This document shows, piece by piece, positions 15,882 to 24,254 of a DNA stretch of 64,000 nucleotides. The notes below the pieces were generated by a model, which was not told where the DNA came from, did not search any database, and worked only from the letters and a program-made list of their open reading frames with translations. The stretch is from NCBI RefSeq assembly GCF_004363235.1, contig NZ_SNYW01000002.1, positions 58,894 through 122,893 of the forward strand, given 5' to 3'. The stretch is from Dongia mobilis. GTDB taxonomy: Bacteria; Pseudomonadota; Alphaproteobacteria; Dongiales; Dongiaceae. The translations under genes and the position numbers were made by a program. Position 1 is the stretch's first letter. Each line of letters starts with the position of its first letter.

Positions 15882-15895
15882 TGCGGGGAATGGGT

Positions 15896-15991
15896 GGGAG
15901 GCTGGACAGCAACCCGCACGGAAACTCGTTACGGCTGCTTCCTTCCGGACCTGACCGGGTTGGCGAGACGTACGTCCGCCGCCAACCTCCC
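15896..15991 (-). ncRNA. ffs: signal recognition particle 4.5S-type RNA
   Basis: On the minus strand the universally conserved SRP domain IV core GGTCAGGTCCGGAAGGAAGC is present, including the GGAA tetraloop and the symmetric loop that bind Ffh. Flanks fold back: the 5' end GGGAGG pairs with the 3' end CCTCCC, and GGTTGGCG pairs with CGCCAACC to close the hairpin. The deduced length, about 96 nt, fits the small bacterial SRP RNA. A -10 box TATAAC sits seven bases before the 5' G, which fixes the start. It lies directly upstream of dnaX. Function: co-translational membrane targeting. Confidence 0.93.
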
Positions 15992-15998
15992 GGGCCGG

Positions 15999-16004
15999 GT
16001 TATA
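15999..16004 (-). promoter_or_regulatory. -10 box of the ffs promoter
   Basis: TATAAC on the minus strand, ending seven bases before the predicted RNA 5' end at 15991. The -35 region is poorly conserved (TTGCGC at a long 19-base spacing). Confidence 0.6.
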
Positions 16005-16102
16005 GCAGGATTCCGCCCGGCCCGCGCAAGGGCCTTTTGCCGCGCTGGCGGCCAGCCCGTTTCTTTTGCCTGTTCAGGCCGTTAGGCCTGAAACTGGCCG
16101 CC

Positions 16103-16843
16103 TCATACCCGGTCCAGCAATTGCTGGCGGATGGTGGAACTGTCCTTGGCCTTCATCTCGGCGGCAAGGATGGTCGCATCCTCGCCATACCAGACATCGC
16201 GGTTGAGTTCGCCGGTGAAGCCGTAGCGGCGGGCGTCCTGCTGGCCGATCGGCAGCACCAGCGCCACCTCGCCCTTGTCGGTCACCTTCACCTGATGGAC
16301 CCGGGCGCGCACCGTGTCGAGCACGGCGGTCTGGTTGACGGCGTCGGGATGCCACAGGGTGGAGGGAATGAGGTTGCCATCGACGTCGCGCGCCTTCTTG
16401 TTGTAATGCCCCTTGAGGCGGTCGCCCTCGCGCGCCAGTTCGACGAGGCGTTCGTCGCCATCGTCATTGGTCTTCGAAACCAGCGATTGCAGCAGCCCGC
16501 CCTGCCAGCGCTCCTCGATATTCTGGGTGAATTTGTAGAAGCTGAGGCCAAGCACGCGGACATCGATGCTGACATCGGTCACCACCAGCAGGCCGTCATC
16601 GCCAGCCGCGCTGAACTCCAGCTTCTGCGTGCCGATGGGATCGCCATCGCGGGTGATGGTGTAGATGAAGCGGCCAGCCGGCGGGGCAAAGGGAAAGCCC
16701 TGGGCGGCATGAGCCGGCCTGGCGCCACCGAGGAGGCGCCCGGCGGCGGCAAGGCCGATGATGGTTGGAGCGGCGATGAGGATGCGCCGGCGCGTGACGA
16801 GCCTGCGCGCAACTGGCCGATTGTCTGGCCGCGTGACGGTCAT
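16103..16843 (-). CDS. DUF6134 family protein with twin-arginine-like signal
   Basis: About 246 residues from the ATG at 16843. The N-terminus has consecutive arginines in 'VTRRRILIAAPTIIGLAA' followed by a hydrophobic segment and 'ARPAHA', a plausible Tat export signal with cleavage near residue 47. The mature part begins 'FPFAPPAGRFIYTITRDGDP' and is a beta-rich domain with repeated 'V..DVSIDVRVLGL' strands, matching the uncharacterised DUF6134/DUF3108-like group. Function unknown, likely periplasmic. A longer frame to 16912 exists but places a charged stretch before the signal. Confidence 0.7.
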   Translation of the reverse strand: MTVTRPDNRPVARRLVTRRRILIAAPTIIGLAAAGRLLGGARPAHAAQGFPFAPPAGRFIYTITRDGDPIGTQKLEFSAAGDDGLLVVTDVSIDVRVLGLSFYKFTQNIEERWQGGLLQSLVSKTNDDGDERLVELAREGDRLKGHYNKKARDVDGNLIPSTLWHPDAVNQTAVLDTVRARVHQVKVTDKGEVALVLPIGQQDARRYGFTGELNRDVWYGEDATILAAEMKAKDSSTIRQQLLDRV

Positions 16844-17241
16844 GGCTTCACTCCCTGAATCTCGCTGCGAAACTTGCTGCCGGTTCTTCTGCCGATGCCG
16901 GCCGAGGCTCACTCCATGATCCGAAAGGATCGGCCAAAGTCAAATCGGCAATGGTAAATGCCGCCCTGATATGGGCAGTCGGGGGGCATCCTGCAACACC
17001 TCGGGCCAGCAAGGCAAGGTGCTGAAAAAATGTCACTTTTCGGCAACAGGGCCAGGCCGCGCTGCAACACGCCCGTCGGCCCGGCGGCAGCGCCGGCGGG
17101 GTGGCGAAGAATCCGTTTGGCGCCGCGGCGGCGGCGCTTATGATCGCGCCGACCGGCCCCGCCGGCAGCGGCCGCCGGGCGCCGCACCCGATTTCCAGAC
17201 CGAGTAGTTTCCAACCGAGTATCTTCTGGCCGAAGACTGAG
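16844..17241. other. 398-base intergenic region between DUF6134 gene and nudC
   Basis: This divergent-promoter region holds no convincing gene. An in-frame extension of nudC (from a GTG at 17101) is Ala/Gly/Pro-rich and has no family support. I see one AT-richer patch around 17020-17045 (GAAAAAATGTCACTTTTC) but no clear -35/-10 pair. Confidence 0.5.
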
Positions 17242-18159
17242 ATGCAGACCCTGTTTTATGCGACCGGCGATTTCGACCGCCGTGCGGATCGCCGCGAGGA
17301 CCAGATCTGGCTGCGGGAGCGCCTGCGCGATCCCAGTTCGCGCCTCTATCCGCTTTGGCACATGCGCCATCTCATTGCCCATGAAGTGGGGTCCGGCCAC
17401 GGCCTGGGTGTGCCGCGGGCGATGGCGCTCGATGCCCGGCAGCACGCCGATCTGGTGGCCCGGGCCGAGACTATCATCCTGCTCGGCGTCGATGGCGAGG
17501 TCGCCCATTTTGCGCTCGATCTATCCAGCCTCGACGAACAGAGCGCTGCCACCCTCGGCGAGTTTCAGGAATTGCGCGCCATCGGCGCGCTGATGCCGCA
17601 GCGCGAGGGCGCGCTGCTCGCCTATGCCCGCGGCCTCGCCTATTGGCACCAGCGGCATCGCTATTGCGGCACCTGCGGTGCACCGACCGAGGTGAAGGCC
17701 GCCGGCCACCAGCGGCAATGCACCGACCAGGCCTGCTCGACGGTCCAGTTCCCGCGCACCGATCCCGCCGTCATCATGCGCGTCACCTGCGGCAACCGCA
17801 TCCTGATGGCGCGCCAGGCGATGTGGCCCCAGGGCATGCATTCGGTGCTGGCCGGCTTCGTCGAGCCGGGCGAGAGCCTGGAGGACGCGGTGATCCGCGA
17901 GGTGCTGGAGGAGGTCGGGGTGCGGGTGCGCAATGTGCGCTATTTCGCCTCGCAGCCCTGGCCCTTCCCGGCGTCATTGATGCTGGGCTTCACCGCCGAG
18001 GCCGATGACGAGACGCTGCATTTGCAGGATGGCGAGATCGAGGAGGCGCGCTGGATGACGCGCCTCGATCTCCTCAATTCGCCGGAGGATGCCACCTTCC
18101 GCCTGCCGCGCACCGATTCCATCTCGCGCCGCCTGATCGAGGATTGGCTGAGGCTCTAG
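17242..18159 (+). CDS. nudC: NAD+ diphosphatase (NADH pyrophosphatase)
   Basis: A 305-residue Nudix hydrolase with the NudC layout. There is an N-terminal domain, then a four-cysteine zinc ribbon (C-G-T-C and later 'QCTDQAC'), then the Nudix box 'GFVEPGESLEDAVIREVLEE' whose Glu residues bind metal, and the NudC-specific 'SQPWPFPAS' array. It hydrolyses NADH/NAD+ to NMN(H) and AMP, and members also remove NAD caps from RNA. The ATG at 17242 (MQTLFYATG) gives family length. It ends convergently with the pentapeptide gene, overlapping it by 4 bases. Confidence 0.95.
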   Translation: MQTLFYATGDFDRRADRREDQIWLRERLRDPSSRLYPLWHMRHLIAHEVGSGHGLGVPRAMALDARQHADLVARAETIILLGVDGEVAHFALDLSSLDEQSAATLGEFQELRAIGALMPQREGALLAYARGLAYWHQRHRYCGTCGAPTEVKAAGHQRQCTDQACSTVQFPRTDPAVIMRVTCGNRILMARQAMWPQGMHSVLAGFVEPGESLEDAVIREVLEEVGVRVRNVRYFASQPWPFPASLMLGFTAEADDETLHLQDGEIEEARWMTRLDLLNSPEDATFRLPRTDSISRRLIEDWLRL

Positions 18160-19178
18160 CCGAGGCCGCGCGTCGCCAGGTCGACATCGGGCAGCTTGCC
18201 GATCTCGCAATCGGTGACGTCGAGGCCGCGCTTCTGCGCCTCGCGGAAATCGGCGCCACGCAGATCGGCGGCACGCAGGCGCGCCCGGGCAAGGTTGGCG
18301 TCGCGAAAGATCGCGGCCATCAGCCAGGCGCCTTCCATGCGGGTTTCGGCCAGCTGCGCGCCGCTGAAATCGACCAGCGCCAGATTGCGGCCGGAGAGAT
18401 CGAAACCGGAGAGGTCGCAGCCAGCAAGGATCGCCCGCTCGCCCTCCTCGCCCAGCGTGCTCACCCAGTGATCGTGCTGGCGCAGCATGTCTTCAAGCTG
18501 GCGGCGGTCGATCCGCTTCAGGCTGGGTGCCTTGGTGCGGGTCATGTCGATCTTGCCATCCATGCTCTTGTCGAGGACGGCGCCGGAGAAATCGCTGTCG
18601 GTCATCTGCGCGCCGGCGACATTGGTATCGGAAAGCTCGGCGTTGCGGAACGAGGCGCCGCGCAGATCGGCCCCCGTCAGGTTCGCCTTGGCCAGAAGTG
18701 CACCGGTGAAATCGGCATTCTTCAGTTTCGATTCGGCGAAATTGGCGCGTGTCAGTGTTGCCCCCTTGAACGAGCTGGGCTTGTCGCTGTGCACATCCTG
18801 GCGCATGTCGGAGCGGTCCAGCGTCACGGCTTCCATATTGGCGTCCTGGAACGAGACGCTCCGGAGATCGGCGCGCTGGAAATCGGCGCTGGTGAGATCG
18901 GCCCGGTCGAAGGACGAGCCGCGCAGGATGGCGCCGACGAATTTCGCGCCGCGCCCCTCGCCGTCATCGAAGCGGCATTCCAGGAAGACGGCGTCGGAGA
19001 AGTTCATGTGGCTGAAATCAAGGCCGGTGAGATCGCATTTCTCCAGCATGGCGCGCTTGCCGCTGGGGCGTCCCACGACCCAATCGACATGCAGTTTGGC
19101 CAGCTTCTGCAGCGCCTCGCGGGTGATGCGCAGATTGGCAATGGTGCGGTTGTCCTGGGCGGGCGGCTTCTTGGGCAT
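18156..19178 (-). CDS. pentapeptide-repeat protein
   Basis: A 340-residue protein built largely of A-(D/N)-L-x-x pentapeptides, in two blocks (about 50-190 and 240-330). Examples are 'FDRADLTSADFQRADLRSVS' and 'ANLTGADLRGASFRNAELSD'. These repeats coil into a right-handed square beta-helix. A spacer with charged helices (about 190-245, 'DRRQLEDMLRQHDHW') separates the blocks. Functions in the family range from gyrase protection to unknown scaffolding; nothing here singles one out. The N-terminus (MPKKPPAQDNRTIANLRITR) lacks a signal peptide, so it is cytoplasmic. It is divergent from the HerA-like gene across an AT-rich spacer. Confidence 0.88.
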   Translation of the reverse strand: MPKKPPAQDNRTIANLRITREALQKLAKLHVDWVVGRPSGKRAMLEKCDLTGLDFSHMNFSDAVFLECRFDDGEGRGAKFVGAILRGSSFDRADLTSADFQRADLRSVSFQDANMEAVTLDRSDMRQDVHSDKPSSFKGATLTRANFAESKLKNADFTGALLAKANLTGADLRGASFRNAELSDTNVAGAQMTDSDFSGAVLDKSMDGKIDMTRTKAPSLKRIDRRQLEDMLRQHDHWVSTLGEEGERAILAGCDLSGFDLSGRNLALVDFSGAQLAETRMEGAWLMAAIFRDANLARARLRAADLRGADFREAQKRGLDVTDCEIGKLPDVDLATRGLG

Positions 19179-19306
19179 GGTGCGGGTCGATCCTTGGCGG
19201 CCGGTCGCGGCCGAAACAGGCGTGGCGGTAACCCTGTCAATTTCTGTATTTGAAACGCAGCTTTTTTCGCATGTGCGGGCGGAGATAACACAGAGTTGGC
19301 GAGCCT

Positions 19307-19354
19307 ACAACATTGTGTGTTTTACCAAAATAATGCCTAAATACCCAATGTTGT
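19307..19354. promoter_or_regulatory. AT-rich dyad between the pentapeptide and HerA-like genes
   Basis: ACAACATTG (19307-19315) is mirrored exactly by CAATGTTGT (19346-19354) with 30 AT-rich bases between. It lies in the shared promoter region of two divergent genes. The half-site spacing suits a looped or paired operator, or a cruciform. Confidence 0.45.
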
Positions 19355-19425
19355 GATGCAGATCAGAAGGCGTTACGAGTGGATCGGCTTTCAGTACACT
19401 GGCCTTTCCCGCAACAGGATAGCCG

Positions 19426-21063
19426 ATGAACCAGATGACCCCGGATGCCAAGCCGGCCGCGCAGACGGATACCCGTTTCGGTCGTGTGATCGCTGTTTCC
19501 GGCACGCGCATCACCGGCCTGCTCGAGGGCAAGAAGACGCCCAGAGTGGGCGAGCTGGTCAAGATCGCGACCGCCAATTCGACCGTCTTCGGCTTCGTCA
19601 CCGGACTGTCGATCGACGTACCGTCGACGGCCGGGGTGGAAGTGCGGCGGGTGGAACTGGAAGTGGTGGGCGAGATCGACCACCGCCAGGGCGCGCGTGC
19701 CGTCTTCCAGCGTGGCGTCGCCACCTATCCCTCCCTCGACGATCCGCTGATCGCCGCCGATGGCGAGGACCTCCGGCGTGTCTTTACCCGGCCCGGGCGA
19801 CAGGAAGACGGGGCGCGCATCGGCTCGCTGCACCAGGATCCCAGCATTCCCGCCGTGATCCAGCCGGCCGAACTGCTGGGCAAGCATTTCGCCGTGCTCG
19901 GCACCACGGGTGCAGGCAAGTCCTGCGCCATCACCACGATCCTCCGCGCGATCCTCGGCCGGCATCCGGCGGCGCATATCGTCATCCTCGACCCGCACAA
20001 CGAATACGCCACCGCCTTTCCGGGCCAAGCCGAGATCGTGACGCCGCAGGATCTGGAGCTGCCCTATTGGCTGCTCAATTTCGAGGAGCTGCGCGAGATG
20101 GTGATCGGCACCGGCTCGCCGCAGCCCGACGCCGACGCGGTCATCCTCAACCAGATCGTGACCGAGGCGAAGCGCAACCTCGCCCCCGATCCGGAAGCGG
20201 CCCTTGCCATCACCATCGATACGCCGGTGCCCTATCGCCTGTCCGATGTCGCCAAGATCATCGATGCGGCACAGGGCAAGCTCGACCGCCCGTCCGACAT
20301 GGCGGCCTATCACCGCATCAAGGAACGGTTCCAGGCGATGCAGCAGGACCGGCGCCTGGCCTTCATGTTTCCCGGCGGCAGCGGCATGGGTGGCGGTACC
20401 GCCGCCCTGCAGGGCCTCATCACGCGGGATTCCATGGCGAAGATCCTGGGCCGCCTGTTCCGCGTCCCCGTGGCCGGCCGGCCGGTGACCGTGCTGGATA
20501 CCTCGGGTGTCCCGGCCGAGATCCTCAACGTGGTCGTCTCGCTGCTCTGCCGCATGAGCTTCGATTTTGCCCTCTGGAACGAGCAGAAGGCGCCGATCCT
20601 GCTGGTTTGCGAGGAATCGCACCGCTATGCGCCGGAGGACGAGCGCGCCGGTTTCGAACCGACCAAGCGCGCCCTCTCGCGCATCGCCAAGGAGGGGCGC
20701 AAATACGGCGTCTCGCTCTGTCTCATCAGCCAGCGCCCGTCCGAGCTCGCCACCACCGTGCTCAGCCAGTGCAGCACCATCTTCGCGCTCCGCATGACCA
20801 GCCAGAAGGATCAGGAATTCCTCGCCGCCGCCCTGCCCGAATCCAGCCACGGATTGATGGGCGAGCTGCCGAGCCTGCGCAACGGCCAGGCGATCGCGGT
20901 GGGCGAGGGTGTCGCCCTGCCGACGCGGATCGATTTCGACCGCCTGGCCGACGAGCACCAGCCGCACAGCCGCACCGCCCCCTTCGCCACCGCCTGGCAG
21001 GAGGACCAGCTGACCGCCGCCGATTTGACCGAGATCGTCAGGCGCTGGCGCCGCCAGAACTGA
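19426..21063 (+). CDS. HerA-like DUF87 ATPase / DNA translocase
   Basis: A 545-residue P-loop ATPase of the HerA/FtsK group. The N-terminal HAS-barrel (about 15-100, 'TRFGRVIAVSGTRITGLLEG') is followed by Walker A 'GTTGAGKSCAI' (about 158), 'ILDPHNEYATAF', Walker B 'PILLVCEESHRYAP' (about 390) and the sensor/arginine region 'LISQRPSELATTVLSQC'. HerA forms hexameric rings that move double-stranded DNA, usually with the nuclease NurA. No NurA is nearby, so the role may be the bacterial stand-alone form. The ATG at 19426 follows CAGGAT. The TraB-like gene starts 18 bases after its stop. Confidence 0.88.
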   Translation: MNQMTPDAKPAAQTDTRFGRVIAVSGTRITGLLEGKKTPRVGELVKIATANSTVFGFVTGLSIDVPSTAGVEVRRVELEVVGEIDHRQGARAVFQRGVATYPSLDDPLIAADGEDLRRVFTRPGRQEDGARIGSLHQDPSIPAVIQPAELLGKHFAVLGTTGAGKSCAITTILRAILGRHPAAHIVILDPHNEYATAFPGQAEIVTPQDLELPYWLLNFEELREMVIGTGSPQPDADAVILNQIVTEAKRNLAPDPEAALAITIDTPVPYRLSDVAKIIDAAQGKLDRPSDMAAYHRIKERFQAMQQDRRLAFMFPGGSGMGGGTAALQGLITRDSMAKILGRLFRVPVAGRPVTVLDTSGVPAEILNVVVSLLCRMSFDFALWNEQKAPILLVCEESHRYAPEDERAGFEPTKRALSRIAKEGRKYGVSLCLISQRPSELATTVLSQCSTIFALRMTSQKDQEFLAAALPESSHGLMGELPSLRNGQAIAVGEGVALPTRIDFDRLADEHQPHSRTAPFATAWQEDQLTAADLTEIVRRWRRQN

Positions 21064-21080
21064 AAATCCTGATCGAGCCC

Positions 21081-21965
21081 ATGATTTCACCGGTACGCCA
21101 GTTGACCCGCCTCTTTCCCCTGCTGGCCCTGCTTCTCGGCCTCGCCGCAGCATGGCCCGCCCGCGCCGAACCGGCCATGTGGGTGGCGTCGGATGATGAC
21201 TCCACCGTCTATTTCATCGGCACCTTCCATTTGCTGCCCGCCGAAAGCGACTGGAAGACGCCCAAGATCGCCGCGGCCTTCGAAGCCAGCGAGGAATTGT
21301 GGCTGGAAGTGACCGGCCTCGATGACGCGCTGTTGATGCAGAACCTGGTCATCAAATACGGCCTCGACCCCAAGAATCCGCTGTGGCGCAAGCTGAACGA
21401 AACCGAGCGCCGCCAGCTGACCGAAGCGGTGGCGGCGATCGGCATGCCCTGGGTGGGCGTGCAGCCCTTCCGCCCCTGGCTAGCCGCCCTCACCATCTCG
21501 ATGGTCCCCGCGATGCAGGCCGGCTTCGAGACGGAATCCGGCGCCGATGCCAGTTTCGAGCAGGAAGCGCTGCAGGCAGAGAAGCCGGTCAAGGCGTTCG
21601 AGACGGCGGAGGAGCAGATCAGCATCCTGGCCTCGCTGTCGCCCGAGGGCGAGCTTGAATTCCTGCGCATGACCCTGGCCGATATCGAGGCGGGCAAGGG
21701 CCATATCGACGAGATGGTCGCCATGTGGGAGAAGGGCGATGTGGCGGCGATCGACCGGCTGACCGTCGCGGAGATGCGCACCCGTGTGCCGGAATTCTAT
21801 GACGCCATGATTGTCCGCCGCAACCGCGCCTGGACCGAGCGCATCGCCGAGATCCTGTCGGGCAGCGGCACGCATTTCATTGCCGTCGGGGCGGCGCATC
21901 TGGTCGGTACCGAGAGCGTCCCCGCGATGCTGGAGGCGCGCGGCATCCAGGTGACGCGGCACTGA
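21081..21965 (+). CDS. TraB/GumN family protein
   Basis: A 294-residue exported protein. The signal peptide 'LFPLLALLLGLAAAWPARA' ends near residue 29. The mature domain begins 'MWVASDDDSTVYFIGTFHLL', the G-T-x-H motif that defines TraB/GumN proteins, and ends 'FIAVGAAHLVGTESVPAML', the second conserved G-x-x-H element. These two histidine motifs suggest a metal-dependent hydrolase fold (Tiki-like), but no bacterial substrate is established. It starts 18 bases after the HerA-like gene and is probably co-transcribed. Confidence 0.88.
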   Translation: MISPVRQLTRLFPLLALLLGLAAAWPARAEPAMWVASDDDSTVYFIGTFHLLPAESDWKTPKIAAAFEASEELWLEVTGLDDALLMQNLVIKYGLDPKNPLWRKLNETERRQLTEAVAAIGMPWVGVQPFRPWLAALTISMVPAMQAGFETESGADASFEQEALQAEKPVKAFETAEEQISILASLSPEGELEFLRMTLADIEAGKGHIDEMVAMWEKGDVAAIDRLTVAEMRTRVPEFYDAMIVRRNRAWTERIAEILSGSGTHFIAVGAAHLVGTESVPAMLEARGIQVTRH

Positions 21966-21981
21966 CCGCTGTCGCAGCGCC

Positions 21982-22575
21982 TCAGCTGAACAGCGTCGCG
22001 ATCGACAGCACCAGCAGGGCCGCCATGGCATAGTTGAACCAGCGCAGGCGGGCCGGGGTGGCTAGGAGGCGCGCAGCACCGGCGCCGATGAGGGCCCAGG
22101 CACCGACCGAGGGCAGGGCCACGGCAACAAAGACCAGCGCTATCACCAGCGCCTGCCAGGCGAGATTTTCCCCGGCCACGGTAAAGGTGGCGATCGCCCC
22201 CAGGGCCACGATCCAGGCCTTCGGATTGACCCATTGGAAGAGTGCCGCCTCGACCAGGCCCGGCGGCCGCGCGCCGGCGGCCAGGGCGCCGCCGCCCGTG
22301 GCCGTGGCGATACGCCAGGCGAGATAAAGGAGATAGGCCGCCCCCAGATAGCGCAGGGCCTCATGGACCGCCGGATAGTGCTCCAGCACCGCGCCGAGGC
22401 CCAATCCCACCAGCAGGATCATCAGCCCGAAACCGGCTACCACGCCCAGCACCGCCGGCAGGGTGCGGCGCACGCCGAAATTGGCGGCACTTGCCGCCAC
22501 CAGCACATTGTTGGGACCCGGTGTCGCCGCCATTGAAACGGCAAAGGGCACCAGGGTCAGCACCAGTTCCCACAT
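21982..22575 (-). CDS. LysE family amino-acid exporter
   Basis: A 197-residue inner-membrane protein with six hydrophobic segments. It has the LysE/RhtB signature near the N-terminus ('AATPGPNNVLVAASAANFG') and 'LFQWVNPKAWIVALGA' in the middle, typical of RhtB-type exporters. It should export a neutral or basic amino acid or derivative. The ATG at 22575 gives 'MWELVLTLVPFAVSM' as first helix; a longer frame to 22635 adds arginines and no helix. A LysR-type regulator is transcribed divergently 98 bases away, the usual arrangement for a substrate-induced exporter. Confidence 0.92.
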   Translation of the reverse strand: MWELVLTLVPFAVSMAATPGPNNVLVAASAANFGVRRTLPAVLGVVAGFGLMILLVGLGLGAVLEHYPAVHEALRYLGAAYLLYLAWRIATATGGGALAAGARPPGLVEAALFQWVNPKAWIVALGAIATFTVAGENLAWQALVIALVFVAVALPSVGAWALIGAGAARLLATPARLRWFNYAMAALLVLSIATLFS

Positions 22576-22673
22576 GATCCGCCTCCTCGCCAGCCATCTG
22601 TCGGGCGGCGGCAAACTTGCAGTGCCACGCTGCATCAGGCAAATTGAATGAAATGAATGTCCGTGCAGAAAAA

Positions 22674-23534
22674 ATGAACAAGAGTCGGCGTCCGCTCGAG
22701 CTTGATCTGCTGCGCAGCTTTGCCGCCATCGTCGCCGCCGGCAGTTTCCGCGCGGCGGCCGAAGCGGTCGGCCGCTCGCCCTCGGCCGTCAGCATGCAGA
22801 TCGGCCGGCTGGAGGAGATCGTCGGCGGACGCCTCTTCACCCGCGATCGGCCGCCGGTGCGCCTCACTCCCGAAGGCGAGATGCTGCTGGACTATGCCCG
22901 CCGTTTGCTGGTGCTGGAGGAGGAGGCGCGCGCCGCCTTTGCCCCGGAAGCCGCGCTGGGCCGCGTGCGCTTCGGCATTCCCGATGATTATGCGACCGGT
23001 GTGCTGCAGCCGATTCTGGCGCGGCTGGCCGTCGAACATCCCCGCATCGAGGTGGAGATCACCTGTGCCCCCAGCGCGCAGCTGCTGCCGCTCCTCAAAG
23101 GTGGGCAGCTCGACCTTGCCATCATCACGCATCTGCCGGGGCGCCCGCGCGGGCAATTGGTGCGGCGCGAGCCGCTGGTCTGGGCGGCTGCGCGCATTTC
23201 TTCCGGCTGGGACAGCGACCCGCTGCCGGTCGCGGTGTTCCAGCCGGATTGCTGGGCCCGCGATGTGGTGGAGCGGGCCCTCGACAAGGCGAAGCGGCGC
23301 TATCGCATCGCCTATGCCTCGCCCAATCTCGCCGGCCTGCTCGCGGTGGTGCAGGCGGGGCTTGCCGTGGCCGCCCTGCCGCGCTCCAGCGTGCCTGAAA
23401 ACCTGCGTCTCCTCGATGCGCGGCTGGGTTTCCGCAGGCTGCCGGTGCTGGATCTTTGCCTGGTGCGGCGCGAGCGCGCGAGTAGTCCCGCCATCGATTC
23501 GATGAGCGCCTGCATTCTCGCCGCACTCGCCTGA
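22674..23534 (+). CDS. LysR family regulator, likely of the divergent exporter
   Basis: About 286 residues from the ATG at 22674; an in-frame ATG at 22653 is an alternative. The N-terminal winged helix-turn-helix reads 'DLLRSFAAIVAAGSFRAAAE' then 'SPSAVSMQIGRLEEIVGGRL', and the effector-binding domain (about 90-285) begins 'GRVRFGIPDDYATGVLQPIL'. By position it should control the lysE-type exporter at 21982-22575 from the shared 98-base spacer and respond to the exported amino acid. A T-N11-A LysR box could not be fixed with confidence in that spacer. Confidence 0.9.
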   Translation: MNKSRRPLELDLLRSFAAIVAAGSFRAAAEAVGRSPSAVSMQIGRLEEIVGGRLFTRDRPPVRLTPEGEMLLDYARRLLVLEEEARAAFAPEAALGRVRFGIPDDYATGVLQPILARLAVEHPRIEVEITCAPSAQLLPLLKGGQLDLAIITHLPGRPRGQLVRREPLVWAAARISSGWDSDPLPVAVFQPDCWARDVVERALDKAKRRYRIAYASPNLAGLLAVVQAGLAVAALPRSSVPENLRLLDARLGFRRLPVLDLCLVRRERASSPAIDSMSACILAALA

Positions 23535-23567
23535 CGCCCCGGCCCGGGACTGTGACCCGAGCGTGGC

Positions 23568-23597
23568 TTGACAGGCGCTGCCGCCACCCTATCTAAT
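23568..23597 (+). promoter_or_regulatory. strong sigma70-like promoter upstream of rnk
   Basis: A perfect -35 TTGACA (23568-23573), an 18-base spacer and -10 TCTAAT (23592-23597). Transcription would begin at about 23604. Confidence 0.7.
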
Positions 23598-23604
23598 CTC
23601 CATC

Positions 23605-23709
23605 ATGAAACAGCGTCGCCAACATAATTGTGCCCCCTCGCACGCGCAGGAAATGCGCGCGGGTCACATCAAACTGGGCTCCCAGCCCCGGATTCGGCCG
23701 CTTTACTGA
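23605..23709 (+). CDS. possible leaderless 34-residue ORF
   Basis: The ATG at 23605 falls at the predicted transcription start of the 23568 promoter and opens a 34-codon frame (MKQRRQHNCAPSHAQEMRAG and on to R-I-R-P-L-Y). It is basic and has no recognisable family. If real it would be translated from a leaderless mRNA or serve as an upstream ORF in the rnk leader. Coding evidence is limited to position and length. Confidence 0.25.
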   Translation: MKQRRQHNCAPSHAQEMRAGHIKLGSQPRIRPLY

Positions 23710-23839
23710 CAGCGCGGGCGGTCCCGGCTCCGGGGCCCCGCTTCTCCAATCCCGTTTTCATTCTCCCGATGCCGAACCGACGCGGTTGCGTTTCTGCGCG
23801 CCGCCCCCGACATCCCCCTTGCCTTCCGGAGTTCACGCC

Positions 23840-24238
23840 ATGATCCGCCACGACAACCAGCCACCCATCGTCATTTCCGAAGCCGAGCATGCAAGGCTCA
23901 GCAATCTGGCCGAGGCCAACCGGCACCTGCCCGGTGTCGCCGATTACCTGCTGACCGAGCTGGAGCGCGCCACCATCGCCAGCGACAGCGAGCTCGGCCG
24001 CGACATCGTCACCATGAACACGGAACTGGAATATCGCGACGAATCGACCGGTGCCACACGCCGCGTCACCCTGGTCTATCCGGAGGCGCAGGACATCGCC
24101 GCCTGGAAGATTTCGGTGCTGACGCCGGTGGGTGCCGCTCTCATCGGCCTTGCCGCCGGCCAGTCGATCGCCTTCGAGGATCGCACCGGCGAAACGCGGC
24201 GCCTCACCGTGACGCGCATCTTCGAGCGGGGGACATAA
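23840..24238 (+). CDS. rnk: regulator of nucleoside diphosphate kinase (Rnk)
   Basis: A 132-residue protein with the Rnk/GreA-like two-part build. A short N-terminal coiled-coil-type segment ('SEAEHARLSNLAE') is followed by a GreA/GreB C-terminal FKBP-like domain with 'VTLVYPEAQDIAAWKISVLT' and 'PVGAALIGLAAGQSIAFE'. Rnk proteins bind RNA polymerase near the secondary channel and affect nucleotide pools. The ATG at 23840 gives family length; the upstream extension to 23630 is a low-complexity frame over non-coding leader. A REP-like palindrome follows the stop. Confidence 0.93.
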   Translation: MIRHDNQPPIVISEAEHARLSNLAEANRHLPGVADYLLTELERATIASDSELGRDIVTMNTELEYRDESTGATRRVTLVYPEAQDIAAWKISVLTPVGAALIGLAAGQSIAFEDRTGETRRLTVTRIFERGT

Positions 24239-24254
24239 GATCCCGACGATCTTT

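Larger units (their letters stand above)
23535..23839. other. 305-base region between the LysR gene and rnk
   Basis: It contains a good promoter (23568-23597) and a possible leaderless 34-codon ORF (23605-23709); the remaining 130 bases to rnk are GC-rich and hold nothing I can name. The promoter may simply serve rnk with a long leader of about 235 bases. Confidence 0.5.

Noticed and set aside
17101..17241. N-terminal extension of nudC
   Set aside because: Begins with GTG, is low-complexity, and NudC length fits the ATG at 17242.
19353..19366. GTGAT-GCAG-ATCAG as an Fnr box
   Set aside because: Two mismatches to consensus; kept only as part of the dyad observation.
19353..21080. Upstream extension of the TraB-like frame across the HerA-like gene
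   Set aside because: The frame is open only because of GC bias; the signal peptide places the start at 21081.
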